This document shows, piece by piece, positions 16,408 to 25,129 of a stretch of 64,000 nt of DNA. Source of the DNA: AP-15 sp963700195 (GTDB taxonomy: Bacteria > Pseudomonadota > Alphaproteobacteria > ATCC43930 > CGMCC-115725); NCBI GenBank assembly GCA_963700195.1, contig CAVOWQ010000020.1, positions 4,383-68,382 of the forward strand, given 5' to 3'. The position numbers and the translations under genes are program-made. Numbering within the stretch: position 1 is the stretch's first letter; each line of letters begins with the position of its first letter. The notes beneath the pieces are model-generated. The model was given only the letters and a program-made list of their open reading frames with translations, did not search any database and had not been told where the DNA came from.

Positions 16408-17382
16408 TTAAAGTTGCTCTAAACTGTGCTTGAGTTCCCGTAGGTCTGCCGGGAGCGGGCTTTCGAACTCCAGTGGCCGCTTCTCGACAGGATGGGTGAA
16501 GCCGAGCAACCGTGCGTGCAGCGCCTGACGGGGAAAAGCGGCAATTTGCTCGCCCGTCGGCCCGGCGCGGGCGACCGACCGCCGGGCGCGGGTGCCATAG
16601 ACCGGATCGCCGATCAGCGGGTGACCGAAATGGGCGAAATGAACCCGGATCTGGTGGGTCCGACCCGTGGCGAGGCGGCATTCGATTTGTGCCGCATGGC
16701 CGCCGAAAGCGCGCTCCATTCGATAGCGAGTGATCGCAGCTTTGCCTCTTTCATCGTCGACGACCGCCATCTTTTTCCGGTCTGCGCTGCTGCGCCCGAT
16801 ATTGCCGGCGATCTCTCCTACCGGCGCCGGCGGCACGCCCCAGACGAAGGCGGTATAAGCGCGATCGATCCGGCGTGCGGCAAAATCGCGCGACAGCCCG
16901 TGGTGGGTGGCCTCGGTCTTGGCGACGACCATCAGGCCGCTGGTGTCCTTGTCTAGCCGATGCACAATGCCCGGGCGGCGAACGCCGCCGATGCCGGGCA
17001 AGCTCGCGCCGCAATGCGCCAGCAGAGCATTGACGAGAGTTCCGTCGGGATTTCCTGGCGCGGGATGCACAACCATGCCCGCCGGCTTGTCGATGACGAT
17101 CAGGTGTGCATCCTCGAAGTGGATATCGAGCGCGATCGGCTGCGCGACCGGCGCGGCATCCTCAATCTGAGGGAGAATTACGACGAAATTCTGGTCGAAT
17201 CGCACGCGCTGCGACGGATCGCGCAGCGCCGCCCCATTTTCCGTAACATTGCCGCTTTCGATCAGATGCTTGAGCCGCGTCCGCGACAGTTCCGGCAAAT
17301 GCAGCGCGAGCACGCGATCGAGCCGATGCCCGGCATCGCCCCCGTTGGCCCGTATGGTCGTCGTGCTGACAGCAGAGGTCAT
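16408..17382 (-). CDS. rluD: 23S rRNA pseudouridine synthase RluD
   Basis: This 324-residue enzyme makes pseudouridines in 23S rRNA helix 69. An S4 domain (about 15-75, RLDRVLALHLPELSRTRLKH) precedes the catalytic domain, with the catalytic Asp in PGIVHRLDKDTSGLMVVAKT and the RuvA-like closing GRTHQIRVHFAHFGHPLIGD. I chose ATG 17382. The frame extends 12 codons upstream (MDGRVKPGHGVE), but that is the translation of the palindromic repeat at 17391-17424. Confidence 0.94.
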   Translation of the reverse strand: MTSAVSTTTIRANGGDAGHRLDRVLALHLPELSRTRLKHLIESGNVTENGAALRDPSQRVRFDQNFVVILPQIEDAAPVAQPIALDIHFEDAHLIVIDKPAGMVVHPAPGNPDGTLVNALLAHCGASLPGIGGVRRPGIVHRLDKDTSGLMVVAKTEATHHGLSRDFAARRIDRAYTAFVWGVPPAPVGEIAGNIGRSSADRKKMAVVDDERGKAAITRYRMERAFGGHAAQIECRLATGRTHQIRVHFAHFGHPLIGDPVYGTRARRSVARAGPTGEQIAAFPRQALHARLLGFTHPVEKRPLEFESPLPADLRELKHSLEQL

Positions 17383-17390
17383 CTCAACAC

Positions 17391-17424
17391 CGTGGCCGGG
17401 CTTGACCCGGCCATCCACGTCTTC
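17391..17424 (-). repeat. family A palindromic repeat, left end
   Basis: The palindrome CCGGGCTTGACCCGG is extended by CGTGGC on one side and CATCCACGTCTT on the other. When translated in the rluD frame it gives the familiar spurious MDGRVKPGH extension. Confidence 0.75.
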
Positions 17425-17706
17425 AAGCCAGCCGATCGTAAAGATCGTCCCAATCAGGGTTATCTTGATGGATCAGGCGAACTTTCCAGGCACGCGGCCA
17501 GTGCTTTATGTTCATCTCACGTTGTTTTGCGAAAGGATATTTGTGTGGTGCTCAGCATAGACGAGTCGACATAGGTCATACCGCTTTGTAAAGCCGTCCG
17601 CGACACCCTCCCGATGTTCCCACACGCGCCGAGCGAGATCGACGGTAGCACCGACGTACAGCGTGCCATTACGGCGATTTGTCAGGATGTAGACCCATCC
17701 GCCCAT
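17423..17706 (-). pseudogene. GIY-YIG nuclease, one-base frameshift
   Basis: The protein starts at ATG 17706 with GGWVYILTNRRNGTLYVGAT, whose two Tyr-containing strands and following Arg (DLARRVWEH) are the GIY-YIG active-site features. The annotated frame stops early at 17512, but the family's C-terminal part, REMNIKHWPRAWKVRLI followed by NPDWDDLYDRLA, continues in another frame to a TGA at 17423. One added base near 17530 gives 94 residues, the normal family length. So it is either recently broken or a sequence error. Short stand-alone proteins of this kind are commonly multi-copy in alphaproteobacteria. Inverted repeats flank it. Confidence 0.8.
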
Positions 17707-17743
17707 CAGACCAGACTCGGCGAATAGCGGTGCCGTTGCAACC

Positions 17744-17778
17744 AAGACGTGGGTGGCCGGGCCAAGCCCGGCCACGGG
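17744..17778 (+). repeat. family A palindromic repeat, right end
   Basis: AAGACGTGGGTGGCCGGGCC continues to a matching CCCGGCCACGG arm. It is the inverted counterpart of the copy at 17391-17424 and lies 38 bp before the GIY-YIG start. Confidence 0.75.
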
Positions 17779-17831
17779 GGATATGTCACAGCCCCGCGCT
17801 TTCGCGCCGGTGACGAACGGCGGGGATCCTC

Positions 17832-18128
17832 ATGCGCGCGCTCAAGGTTCTGGTTGTCGTGATGGGCGTGATGCTGGTGGTCGGTTTCGCTGCTCTGGTC
17901 GCGGTCATTGCGGGCAGGGTATCGCGCGGACCTGCGGCCACGGCTGCGCATGGGTTCGTCAGCCCGGCGATCGACATTCCGCGCGGTGCCCGCATCGAGG
18001 CGATGACGGCTGGGTCGGATCGGCTGGTCCTCGCGCTGGAGTTGCCCGAGGGGGAGAGGCGGCTCGTCGTCATCGATCTGGCTACCGGCAGTCGGCTCGG
18101 CACGATTGAATTGCATTCCGTGCCGTGA
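17832..18128 (+). CDS. DUF6476-family membrane protein
   Basis: This 98-residue protein has one N-terminal membrane helix (LVVVMGVMLVVGFAALVAVIA in two overlapping parts, about 7-28) and a small outside domain with the strands DIPRGARIEAMTAGSDRLVL and RRLVVIDLATGSRLGTIEL. Proteins of this type are commonly found beside rluD in alphaproteobacteria, as here, divergent from it with the GIY-YIG unit in between. Function is unknown. Confidence 0.75.
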   Translation: MRALKVLVVVMGVMLVVGFAALVAVIAGRVSRGPAATAAHGFVSPAIDIPRGARIEAMTAGSDRLVLALELPEGERRLVVIDLATGSRLGTIELHSVP

Positions 18129-18261
18129 GGCCCGATTCGGGCTTCGGCGTGGGCCGAAGGCCGCCGTGACGCCCGGTCCCGGAGCGCTTGCGCCACTGGC
18201 CGGCTAATTCCGTCAAAGAAAAAAATGTCGCCTTGAAAGCTGCGGCTTTTATTCCGAACTT

Positions 18262-18445
18262 CTCGGCGGCTTGCACTGTTCGCCAAGCCGGAACCGTATT
18301 TTTGAGCGACCATGCGCTCCTCGCCGCTGCTGGCCTGCACGACCGTTCTCATAGACTTTTCCACGCTAGCCACTGACCACCTGATGCCCGCTCCAGATCG
18401 CGCCGACGGCCGGCTCCGATGCGGCTGATGCCTCCCGACCAGACA
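18262..18445 (+). ncRNA. ssrS: probable 6S RNA
   Basis: A 385-bp gene-free stretch contains the two hallmark strands of the 6S bubble: TGTTCGCCAAGCCGG at 18277-18291 (compare TGTTCGCAAGCGGG in E. coli) and TGCGGCTGATGCC from 18420. They are 143 bases apart, against about 149 in E. coli. AGCCGG (18286-18291) pairs with CCGGCT, and GGCGGC (18265-18270) faces GCCTCC, leaving a 14/15-base open internal loop as in 6S RNA, the sigma-70 polymerase decoy. A terminator follows directly. The ends given are estimates from the E. coli model, and no clear promoter was identified. Confidence 0.55.
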
Positions 18446-18454
18446 TCTTGTTCG

Positions 18455-18486
18455 GCGGTTCCCTTCAACGGGAAGCCGCTTTTTTG
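18455..18486 (+). terminator. rho-independent terminator
   Basis: GCGGTTCCC (18455-18463) pairs with GGGAAGCCGC (18470-18479) with one bulged G around the loop TTCAAC, and a run of six T follows at 18480-18485. It lies downstream of the 6S candidate and 28 bp before the next gene's ATG, so it most likely ends the ncRNA transcript. Confidence 0.75.
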
Positions 18487-18513
18487 ATTTCGGGGAAACC
18501 GAGGTAGATCGAT

Positions 18514-20547
18514 ATGGGGAAGAAAGCCAACGGTGCGAGGCCCGCCGCCGCCAAGGCTCACTTGGCCCACACCGGCTCGATCGGCCCGGATCTCGACCAT
18601 GCCGAGCCGGACAGGCGCATCGGCGCTCGTACCTTGGGCCCGGTCTCCGATCTCGAACGTCACCTGCCTTCCGACTGGTGGCGTACCTTGTTCAACTCGC
18701 TCTACCTCGAAACCGACGGCGATATAATCGAGAACGACCGCAACACGGCCGAAGAAGTCGACCTGTTGATCCGCAGCATCGGGCTCGAGCGCAACGACCG
18801 TATTTTGGACTTGTGTTGTGGTCAGGGGCGCCATTCACTCGAGCTCGCGAGCCGCGGCTTTCCCAATGTCACCGGGCTCGACCGGTCCCGCTATCTGATC
18901 CGCCTGGCCCGCAAGCGCGCCAAGCAGCGCAACCTGCAGGTCTCGTTTCACGAAGGCGATGCACGGCGGTTTCGCCTTGGCGACGGCGACTTTCATTGTG
19001 TCTGCGTCCTGGGGAACTCTTTCGGCTATTTCGAGCGTCCGGAGGACGATCTCGCCGTGCTCGAAGCGGTCAACCGCGCCCTCGCCTCCGGCGGATCGCT
19101 CGTCATGGATTTGATGGACGGCGACTGGATGCGCCATCATTTCGAGCCGCGCTCCTGGGAGTGGGTCGACCAGAACCATTTCGTCTGCCGCGAACGCGAC
19201 CTCGCCGAGGACGGCGACCGGCTGATCAGCCGCGAGGTCGTCGTGCACGCCGAGCGCGGGGTGATCGCCGACCAGTTTTATGCCGAGCGGCTCTATTCGA
19301 AGGAGCGCCTTGAAGCGCTGCTGACCGGCGCCGGGTTTGCCAACGTCCGATTTCATTCGCTGCTGGCGCCGGATTCGCACCGCAATCAGGATCTGGGCAT
19401 GGTGGCCCACCGGCTGTTCGTGACCTGCGAGGCGCCGCGCCGGGCGCGCCGGCTGCCGCACCGTGTGGCGTTGTTCTCCGATGTCACCGTGATCCTCGGC
19501 GATCCCCACCTGCCCGATGTGGTGAAGCGGGACGGGCGCTTTGGCGAGGAGGACATCGAGACCGTCGACCGGCTCAAAACGGCGCTGCGCGAGCTCCCCG
19601 ACTACCGCTTTCGTTTTGTCGACAATCACGCCTCGCTGTTTGCCGATCTCAGGGCAAGCCGCCCACATTTCGTCCTCAATTTCTGTGACGAGGGCTTCAA
19701 CAACGACGCGTTCATGGAAATGCACGTGCCGGCATTGCTGGAGATGCTCGACATCCCCTACAGCGGCGCCGGACCCAGCTGTCTCGGCCTCTGCTACAAC
19801 AAGTCGTTGGTGCGCGGCATCGCCCAGGCGATCGACGTGCCGGTGCCGGCGGAAACCTATTTCAATTCGGACGATCTGGCGGCGACGATCCCGTCGGTGT
19901 TCCCGGCATTGATCAAGCCGAACTACGGCGATTCGTCGATCGGCATCACCAAGGATGCGGTGGTCCATACCTGGGAGGAGGCGATCACCCGCCTCGGCCG
20001 GTTGCGGGAGCAAATGCCGGGCTGCCCGATCCTGATCCAAGAATTTCTGACCGGTCCCGAATATTCGATCGGGATCATCGGCAATCCGGGACAAGGCTAC
20101 CGGGTATTGCCGCCGCTCGAAGTCGACTATTCAGGGCTCGACCCGGCATTGCCGCAGCTGCTGCCCTACGAGTCGAAATGGGTCCCCGACTCGCCCTATT
20201 GGACGCAGATCGGCTATCGCGAGGCGCGGCTCGACGAAGAAGCGCGCCGCAAGATCGTCGACTACTCGAACATCCTGTTCGAGCGGCTCGGCTGCCGCGA
20301 TTACGCCCGCTTCGATTTCCGCGCCGACGCCGAGGGCGAGATCCGGCTGCTCGAGGTCAACCCGAACCCCGGCTGGTGCTGGGACGGCAAGCTCAACCTG
20401 ATGGCCGAGATGGCGGGGCTGCGCTACTCCGACCTTCTGAAGCTGATCATCGAAGCGGCCCAGGAACGAGTCGCCGCACAACACCCCGGTCTCGTCATCC
20501 CCCTCGCCGAGGGGCGCGCGCAGCGCTCAGCTGGCCGCCGCAGCTGA
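18514..20547 (+). CDS. methyltransferase / D-Ala-D-Ala-ligase-like ATP-grasp fusion
   Basis: This 677-residue protein joins two enzymes. Residues about 60-310 form a class I SAM methyltransferase (ILDLCCGQGRHSLELASRG at about 97, then HEGDARRF and a GNSFGYF strand). Residues about 320-660 form an ATP-grasp ligase of the D-Ala-D-Ala-ligase type: ALIKPNYGDSSIGI, ILIQEFLTGPEYSIGIIG, and the metal-binding end ARFDFRADAEG / LLEVNPNPGWCWDGKLN. It probably activates a carboxylate to an acyl-phosphate and couples it to an amine, with methylation of substrate or product. It stands alone between a terminator and the amylase fusion. The product is unknown. Confidence 0.85.
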   Translation: MGKKANGARPAAAKAHLAHTGSIGPDLDHAEPDRRIGARTLGPVSDLERHLPSDWWRTLFNSLYLETDGDIIENDRNTAEEVDLLIRSIGLERNDRILDLCCGQGRHSLELASRGFPNVTGLDRSRYLIRLARKRAKQRNLQVSFHEGDARRFRLGDGDFHCVCVLGNSFGYFERPEDDLAVLEAVNRALASGGSLVMDLMDGDWMRHHFEPRSWEWVDQNHFVCRERDLAEDGDRLISREVVVHAERGVIADQFYAERLYSKERLEALLTGAGFANVRFHSLLAPDSHRNQDLGMVAHRLFVTCEAPRRARRLPHRVALFSDVTVILGDPHLPDVVKRDGRFGEEDIETVDRLKTALRELPDYRFRFVDNHASLFADLRASRPHFVLNFCDEGFNNDAFMEMHVPALLEMLDIPYSGAGPSCLGLCYNKSLVRGIAQAIDVPVPAETYFNSDDLAATIPSVFPALIKPNYGDSSIGITKDAVVHTWEEAITRLGRLREQMPGCPILIQEFLTGPEYSIGIIGNPGQGYRVLPPLEVDYSGLDPALPQLLPYESKWVPDSPYWTQIGYREARLDEEARRKIVDYSNILFERLGCRDYARFDFRADAEGEIRLLEVNPNPGWCWDGKLNLMAEMAGLRYSDLLKLIIEAAQERVAAQHPGLVIPLAEGRAQRSAGRRS

Positions 20548-20635
20548 GGTGGCGCAGCCCGGTCAAGTCGACCGGCCCGGCGTCGCCTCCCAGAAATTTT
20601 CGGCATGTGACGCGGCTCACACCTCTCTGACGCCC

Positions 20636-20650
20636 TTTACGTATAGTAAA
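20636..20650. promoter_or_regulatory. inverted repeat upstream of the amylase fusion
   Basis: TTTAC-GTATA-GTAAA is an inverted repeat 35 bp before the start codon and overlaps a -10-like TATAGT (20642-20647). No -35 is obvious, so activator-dependent transcription is possible. Low confidence. Confidence 0.3.
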
Positions 20651-20684
20651 CGCATAAGGCGACTCTGAGGCAGAGGGGGCCCTG

Positions 20685-23600
20685 ATGACGGGTCTGAACG
20701 CAAAGCATTGGCTGCGCATCACGCTCGCTGCGGCAAGTTTGGCGATGTTGGTTGCCGCAAAACCGGCGGCCGCATCCACCCTGCGGGTCTCGGCCGGATC
20801 CGCCCAGCGGGCGGCAAACGAGGTCGAAGCGGACTACACGACCTCGCACGCGCTGATCAGCGAAACAGCTCACGAGAGCCTACCGATCACGATTTTTTTC
20901 GACCCGCAGGTGACCGGGGTCGAAGCGGCCGAAGTGTTCACCAATCTCGATCGTCGAGACTGGGCGACGGCCGACCCTAATGGGAATGGTGTCGAAGAAG
21001 GGATCAGTCCGCCCTCCGGCAACAGTATCTCTGCCGGAGACGATCGGCACTACTACAAGGCTTATCCAATGCGCCCGGCTCCCGGCGGGTACCTGCTCAC
21101 CTTGCCGATATCGAAAACCGGTGCTTACCGCCTCACAGCGCGCTACCGGCTGACCTCGGATCCTCCGGGCACATACCACTGGTACGACAGCGAGCAGAAT
21201 GGGCAAGGGATCTTGAAACGCGATCACGCCATCGTCGTCTCGCCGGAAAAAGCAAAGGACCTCCAGCTTTACGAAGCCAACCCACTGACCGTCGCCGCCA
21301 CTGGAACGGCGCCGGACCAGCGGGGCTCCTTTGCCAAAATGACGAACCCTAGCCCCGGCGCAGGCGGGCCGCGCTTCAGCCTCGCCTATTTGAAGCAACT
21401 GGGCGTCAATGCCCTTTGGCTGCAGCCCATTCACCCTCGCGGGATCGACGGGCGTCAGATCGATCCGGCCACCAATCGGCCGTTCGAGCTCGGCAGCCCC
21501 TACGCGGTCAAGAATTACTTCGCGGTGATGCCGTTGATGGGATCGGGTTTCAGCCCGGGATCGACGCCCGCCGCGAACGACACGCCGCAAGGGCGGGCTG
21601 CCGCCCTGACCGAGTTCCAGAGCTTCGTCAAGGCTGCGAACGCGCAGCGCATCACCGTTTTTCTCGACGTGCCGTTCAATCACACAGCCCATGACGCGGA
21701 GCTAACCCCGCCGGGCCAACAATATTGGGGAAACGCCGGCACCACCGACACCACCGAGATCCGCTCTGTCGAAGCACGAATCTTCTCGCGGTCCAATGAA
21801 TATGACCAGCGCGCAAACAGCGCCGGCAACATTGCTGCCGCGCCGGACCGATACGATTTTGGCAAATGGGCGGATGTTTCAGACCTTTATTTCGGCCGAT
21901 ACGCCGCCCTCGTCGCCAATCAGGCACAAAAAGACAACTATGAAAACGAGGGTGACTGGTTTGACTACAGCGTGGGGTCCGAAGACGGCAAGGGGCCGGG
22001 CAATGGCCATTTCGACCAGATCACGCAGCGGGTTTGGCAGTTCTTCGGCGACTATATGCAATTTTGGTTGACTGGGACGGGGTACCCGGAGAACCCGCAA
22101 CACGCGGCGCTCGACGTTGCCGCCGGCATTGGTGGGCTGCGGGCAGATTTTGCCCAGGGGCTGCCGCCCCAGGCTTGGGAATATATCATCAACCGGACGC
22201 GGTCGCGCAAATGGGACTTTGTGTTTATGGCCGAGAGCCTCGATGGGGGCGCCGTCACCTACCGCTCAAACCGGCATTTCGACGTGTTGAATGAAAATCT
22301 GATCTACGCTTTCCATGGCGCGACGAAGGCGAGCGATTTCCAATCGTTATACAACAGCCGGCGCGCCAGCTACGGCGACTCGCTGGTCTTGCTGAATACC
22401 AGCTCGCAAGACGAAGACAATTACAAGGATCCGTATGAGGCGGCGCTGCGGTTCGCCGTCAACAGCACGCTGTATGGCGTGACGATGATCTTCCCCGGCC
22501 AGGAGCTCGGCCTCAGGGGAACGATCGTGCCGGCTGCCCCCAATAGCACCGGCAGCCAGCCCTTCGGCTACGAGCGGTTCGAGCTGAATTTCGGCAAGCA
22601 GATCCCGCAATTCAAAACTTACAACTCGATGATGCCGCTATGGCGGCAGCTCGATCGCAATACAGGCGATGCGATCCATCTGTTGGCGCTCTATTCGGCA
22701 ATATCTGAAGCGCGCAGCGCCAGCCCGGCGCTGCGCAGCAAGCAGGGATGGTTTCTGCGGCTGAAGCGCAACCCGCCGCAGAACCAGATCTTTGGCGTCG
22801 GCAAGGTGGAGAAGGCAGGCGCCGATCCGGCGTCCAATGACACTGTCTTTGCGTTCGTCAATCTGGTGGTGGGCGCCAACAGCTCAACCCCGAACGGCGT
22901 CGGGTTCGACGTCGACGTCAAGGCGGGTCAACAGAACGTATTCGGCATCAGCCCCAATCACACCTACAACGTCAAAAACATCGCCGCTCTCGATCCGAAC
23001 CGCCGAAACCGCTGCCTGTGGGGCGCGGGACGGTCGGGCGCCGATGTCCTGCAGAACGGCATCTCTGTCAGCATGAACCGCGTGCCGGCCGACGAGGAAG
23101 GCTGGGCCACCGCTCCTTACGAAGCGCAATATTTGAAGCTGATCGACACGACCTCCAAAAACGAATGCGGGACCGCCGCGGATGCCGGTGTCGTGACGAA
23201 GCACGCCGTTCTGACACGCTCGTATGACAACAACAGGACTGGCGCCAATACGAATGAGCAGTCCTTCACCCCCGCGACTATCAAGTCTCGGGGCCTTCGA
23301 AGGGTCTTTTCTCTCAAAGTCGAGGGCGACGACCCGAATATCGAGGCGCAACCGCTCTATGTGCCCGATGTTCAGATGAGCGACGGCACAAAGCACGACG
23401 TTGTCTATCTGTTTTCGATGTCCAACAACGTGCGGGCGTTCGATGCCAATACCGGCGCGCAGCTGTGGCCCCGCCCCGTCTCGCTCGGCAAGCCGTTCGT
23501 CCCCGACCCGAGCGATCCGGTCGATATCTACCACATCAACAAATCCTTCGGGATCCTCAGCACCCCCGTCATCGATCGCGAGACGGGAACGATTTATGCC

Positions 23601-24971
23601 GTGAACTGGATCGTCGACGGCAACGGCAACCGGCAACTCAAGGTCAATGCCTTGAGCTTGAAGGACGGCAAGCCGCCGGCGGGGAAAGAACAGCCTCTCC
23701 CGATCGAAGCGTCGGTGATCAATGCGAGCGGACAGAAGATCGCCTTGAACCAGGTGCAGAAGCAGCGCGCGGCATTGCTGCTCGTTCCTCTGGGAGCCAA
23801 GCCTTCGCCACAGACCCACAAGATGCTGTATGTGACGACCACCGGCTCGGATACCCCGCCGCCGAAGCCCGACGCGACGCTGCAAAATCACGGCTGGGTC
23901 GTGGCTTTCGACGTCGACGACTGGAAGGAGGTCGGCCACTGGCTTGCCACGCCAAACAGCTTTGGCGGCGGAATCTGGCAGTCGTCACAAGGCCCCGCCG
24001 CCGACGACCAGGGCAACGTCTACGTGGTCACGTCGAACGGCGGGTATCTCGTCAACCCCGACGGCAGCAAAAAGGACTTCAACGGCCAGACGGACTTCGC
24101 CGAGAGTTTTGTCAAATTGTCGCTCGAACCGGGACCGCAGGGCCCGTCGCTAAAGCTAGCCGACTGGTTCTCGCCATTTCGCGACTCGGTACGCAAGACT
24201 TGGACGCCCCAGGAAGTTGCACCCTTCATGGGCGGCTATAATTATGAAGACCAGGACGTGGGCACCAGCGGCCCGGTACTGCCCCCCGGCACCGACCTTT
24301 TGCTCGGCGCCGGGAAGGACGGCGTGCTCTACGTGCTCGACCGCAACAATATGGGAAAGTCGATCGGCGATTTCTCCAAATTGAAGGCGCCCCCAGCCTT
24401 CCTCACTTTCGATCCCGATCCGAATTCCGCAGTCTATCGGGGCGCCTCGCCTGTCGGGAACATGGACTTCAAGCCGCAACCCGGCTGGAAGACGCACCAC
24501 TTGCACGGCTCGCCGGTTTATTGGGTGAGCGCCAAACACGGACCCATGCTTTTCGCCTGGGGGGAAAATGCCGAGCTGCGCGCCTTCGCCTTCGACCCCT
24601 CCGGCCACATCAAGCTGCTCGCACACGGGTCCGAACTGGCCTCTGGACCATTGGCGACGGCTCCCGACAATATGGGCGGCATGCCCGGCGGAATGCTGAC
24701 CTTGTCGGCCAATGGACAGAACAACGGGATCGTGTGGGGTACCGCCCCGCTGAATGGTGACGCCAACAAGCACGTGGTCGACGGCATCATTCGCGCATAC
24801 GACGCCTCCGACTTCGATCCCGCTCCAAACCCCGGCGCACCGGCGAAGCTGCATCTCCTATGGCAGCAGGCCGGGTTCAAATACAGCAAGTTCTGCCCGC
24901 CGGTGGTTGCCGACGGCAAGCTGCTGGTCCCGACTTTCGACGGGCAGGTCGACGTTTACCAACTGAACTGA
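20685..24971 (+). CDS. secreted GH13 amylase-like / quinoprotein-type beta-propeller fusion
   Basis: This 1428-residue protein begins with a signal peptide (about 1-31, ending PAAAS). A beta-rich N-terminal domain precedes a GH13 barrel: region I DVPFNHT (about 327), region II GLRADFAQG with the nucleophile Asp (about 487), region III FMAESLDG with the acid/base Glu (about 515), and a region IV-like SQDED (about 575) that lacks the usual His. From about residue 840 to the end it is a repetitive propeller with PQQ-dehydrogenase-like blades (VVYLFSMSNNVRAFDANTG, LYVLDRNNMGK). The parts imply alpha-glucan processing outside the cytoplasm; the propeller's role is unknown. GAGGGGG lies just before ATG 20685. 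I see no break at the junction. Confidence 0.8.
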   Translation: MTGLNAKHWLRITLAAASLAMLVAAKPAAASTLRVSAGSAQRAANEVEADYTTSHALISETAHESLPITIFFDPQVTGVEAAEVFTNLDRRDWATADPNGNGVEEGISPPSGNSISAGDDRHYYKAYPMRPAPGGYLLTLPISKTGAYRLTARYRLTSDPPGTYHWYDSEQNGQGILKRDHAIVVSPEKAKDLQLYEANPLTVAATGTAPDQRGSFAKMTNPSPGAGGPRFSLAYLKQLGVNALWLQPIHPRGIDGRQIDPATNRPFELGSPYAVKNYFAVMPLMGSGFSPGSTPAANDTPQGRAAALTEFQSFVKAANAQRITVFLDVPFNHTAHDAELTPPGQQYWGNAGTTDTTEIRSVEARIFSRSNEYDQRANSAGNIAAAPDRYDFGKWADVSDLYFGRYAALVANQAQKDNYENEGDWFDYSVGSEDGKGPGNGHFDQITQRVWQFFGDYMQFWLTGTGYPENPQHAALDVAAGIGGLRADFAQGLPPQAWEYIINRTRSRKWDFVFMAESLDGGAVTYRSNRHFDVLNENLIYAFHGATKASDFQSLYNSRRASYGDSLVLLNTSSQDEDNYKDPYEAALRFAVNSTLYGVTMIFPGQELGLRGTIVPAAPNSTGSQPFGYERFELNFGKQIPQFKTYNSMMPLWRQLDRNTGDAIHLLALYSAISEARSASPALRSKQGWFLRLKRNPPQNQIFGVGKVEKAGADPASNDTVFAFVNLVVGANSSTPNGVGFDVDVKAGQQNVFGISPNHTYNVKNIAALDPNRRNRCLWGAGRSGADVLQNGISVSMNRVPADEEGWATAPYEAQYLKLIDTTSKNECGTAADAGVVTKHAVLTRSYDNNRTGANTNEQSFTPATIKSRGLRRVFSLKVEGDDPNIEAQPLYVPDVQMSDGTKHDVVYLFSMSNNVRAFDANTGAQLWPRPVSLGKPFVPDPSDPVDIYHINKSFGILSTPVIDRETGTIYAVNWIVDGNGNRQLKVNALSLKDGKPPAGKEQPLPIEASVINASGQKIALNQVQKQRAALLLVPLGAKPSPQTHKMLYVTTTGSDTPPPKPDATLQNHGWVVAFDVDDWKEVGHWLATPNSFGGGIWQSSQGPAADDQGNVYVVTSNGGYLVNPDGSKKDFNGQTDFAESFVKLSLEPGPQGPSLKLADWFSPFRDSVRKTWTPQEVAPFMGGYNYEDQDVGTSGPVLPPGTDLLLGAGKDGVLYVLDRNNMGKSIGDFSKLKAPPAFLTFDPDPNSAVYRGASPVGNMDFKPQPGWKTHHLHGSPVYWVSAKHGPMLFAWGENAELRAFAFDPSGHIKLLAHGSELASGPLATAPDNMGGMPGGMLTLSANGQNNGIVWGTAPLNGDANKHVVDGIIRAYDASDFDPAPNPGAPAKLHLLWQQAGFKYSKFCPPVVADGKLLVPTFDGQVDVYQLN

Positions 24972-25129
24972 ACGCCCATGACGCGAAAGGACCGCGTCCG
25001 CAAAATTGTCATTACAGCTTCATTTTCTCATGAGTTTTCCCTTGCGTCGCCGGTAGATCAGCGTATCTATCGGGGTCTCGACGCACTCGCACGTGCCTAT
25101 GGCCCATGGTGGTTATGCAACGACGTAAC

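Larger units (their letters stand above)
17391..17778 (-). mobile_element. putative small element: GIY-YIG nuclease gene between inverted palindromic repeats
   Basis: Inverted 34-bp family A repeats bound this 388-bp unit (17391-17424 and 17744-17778). On the minus strand the left-hand copy reads AAGACGTGGATGGCCGGG..., and the right copy on the plus strand AAGACGTGGGTGGCCGGG..., with about 32 of 34 positions identical. Each repeat is itself a hairpin (GGCCGGG ... CCCGGCC). The GIY-YIG gene fills the interior and its stop codon abuts the repeat at 17423. A 93-bp relative without the gene lies at 8912-9004. Mobility by the encoded nuclease is a hypothesis; no target-site duplication is visible. 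Confidence 0.45.

Noticed and set aside
17383..17418. N-terminal extension MDGRVKPGHGVE of RluD
   Set aside because: It is the translation of a family A repeat; the conserved protein starts at 17382.
17391..17778. Target-site duplications around the GIY-YIG unit
   Set aside because: The flanking bases outside the two repeats (CTCAACAC and GGGGATAT) do not match, so I do not claim a duplication.
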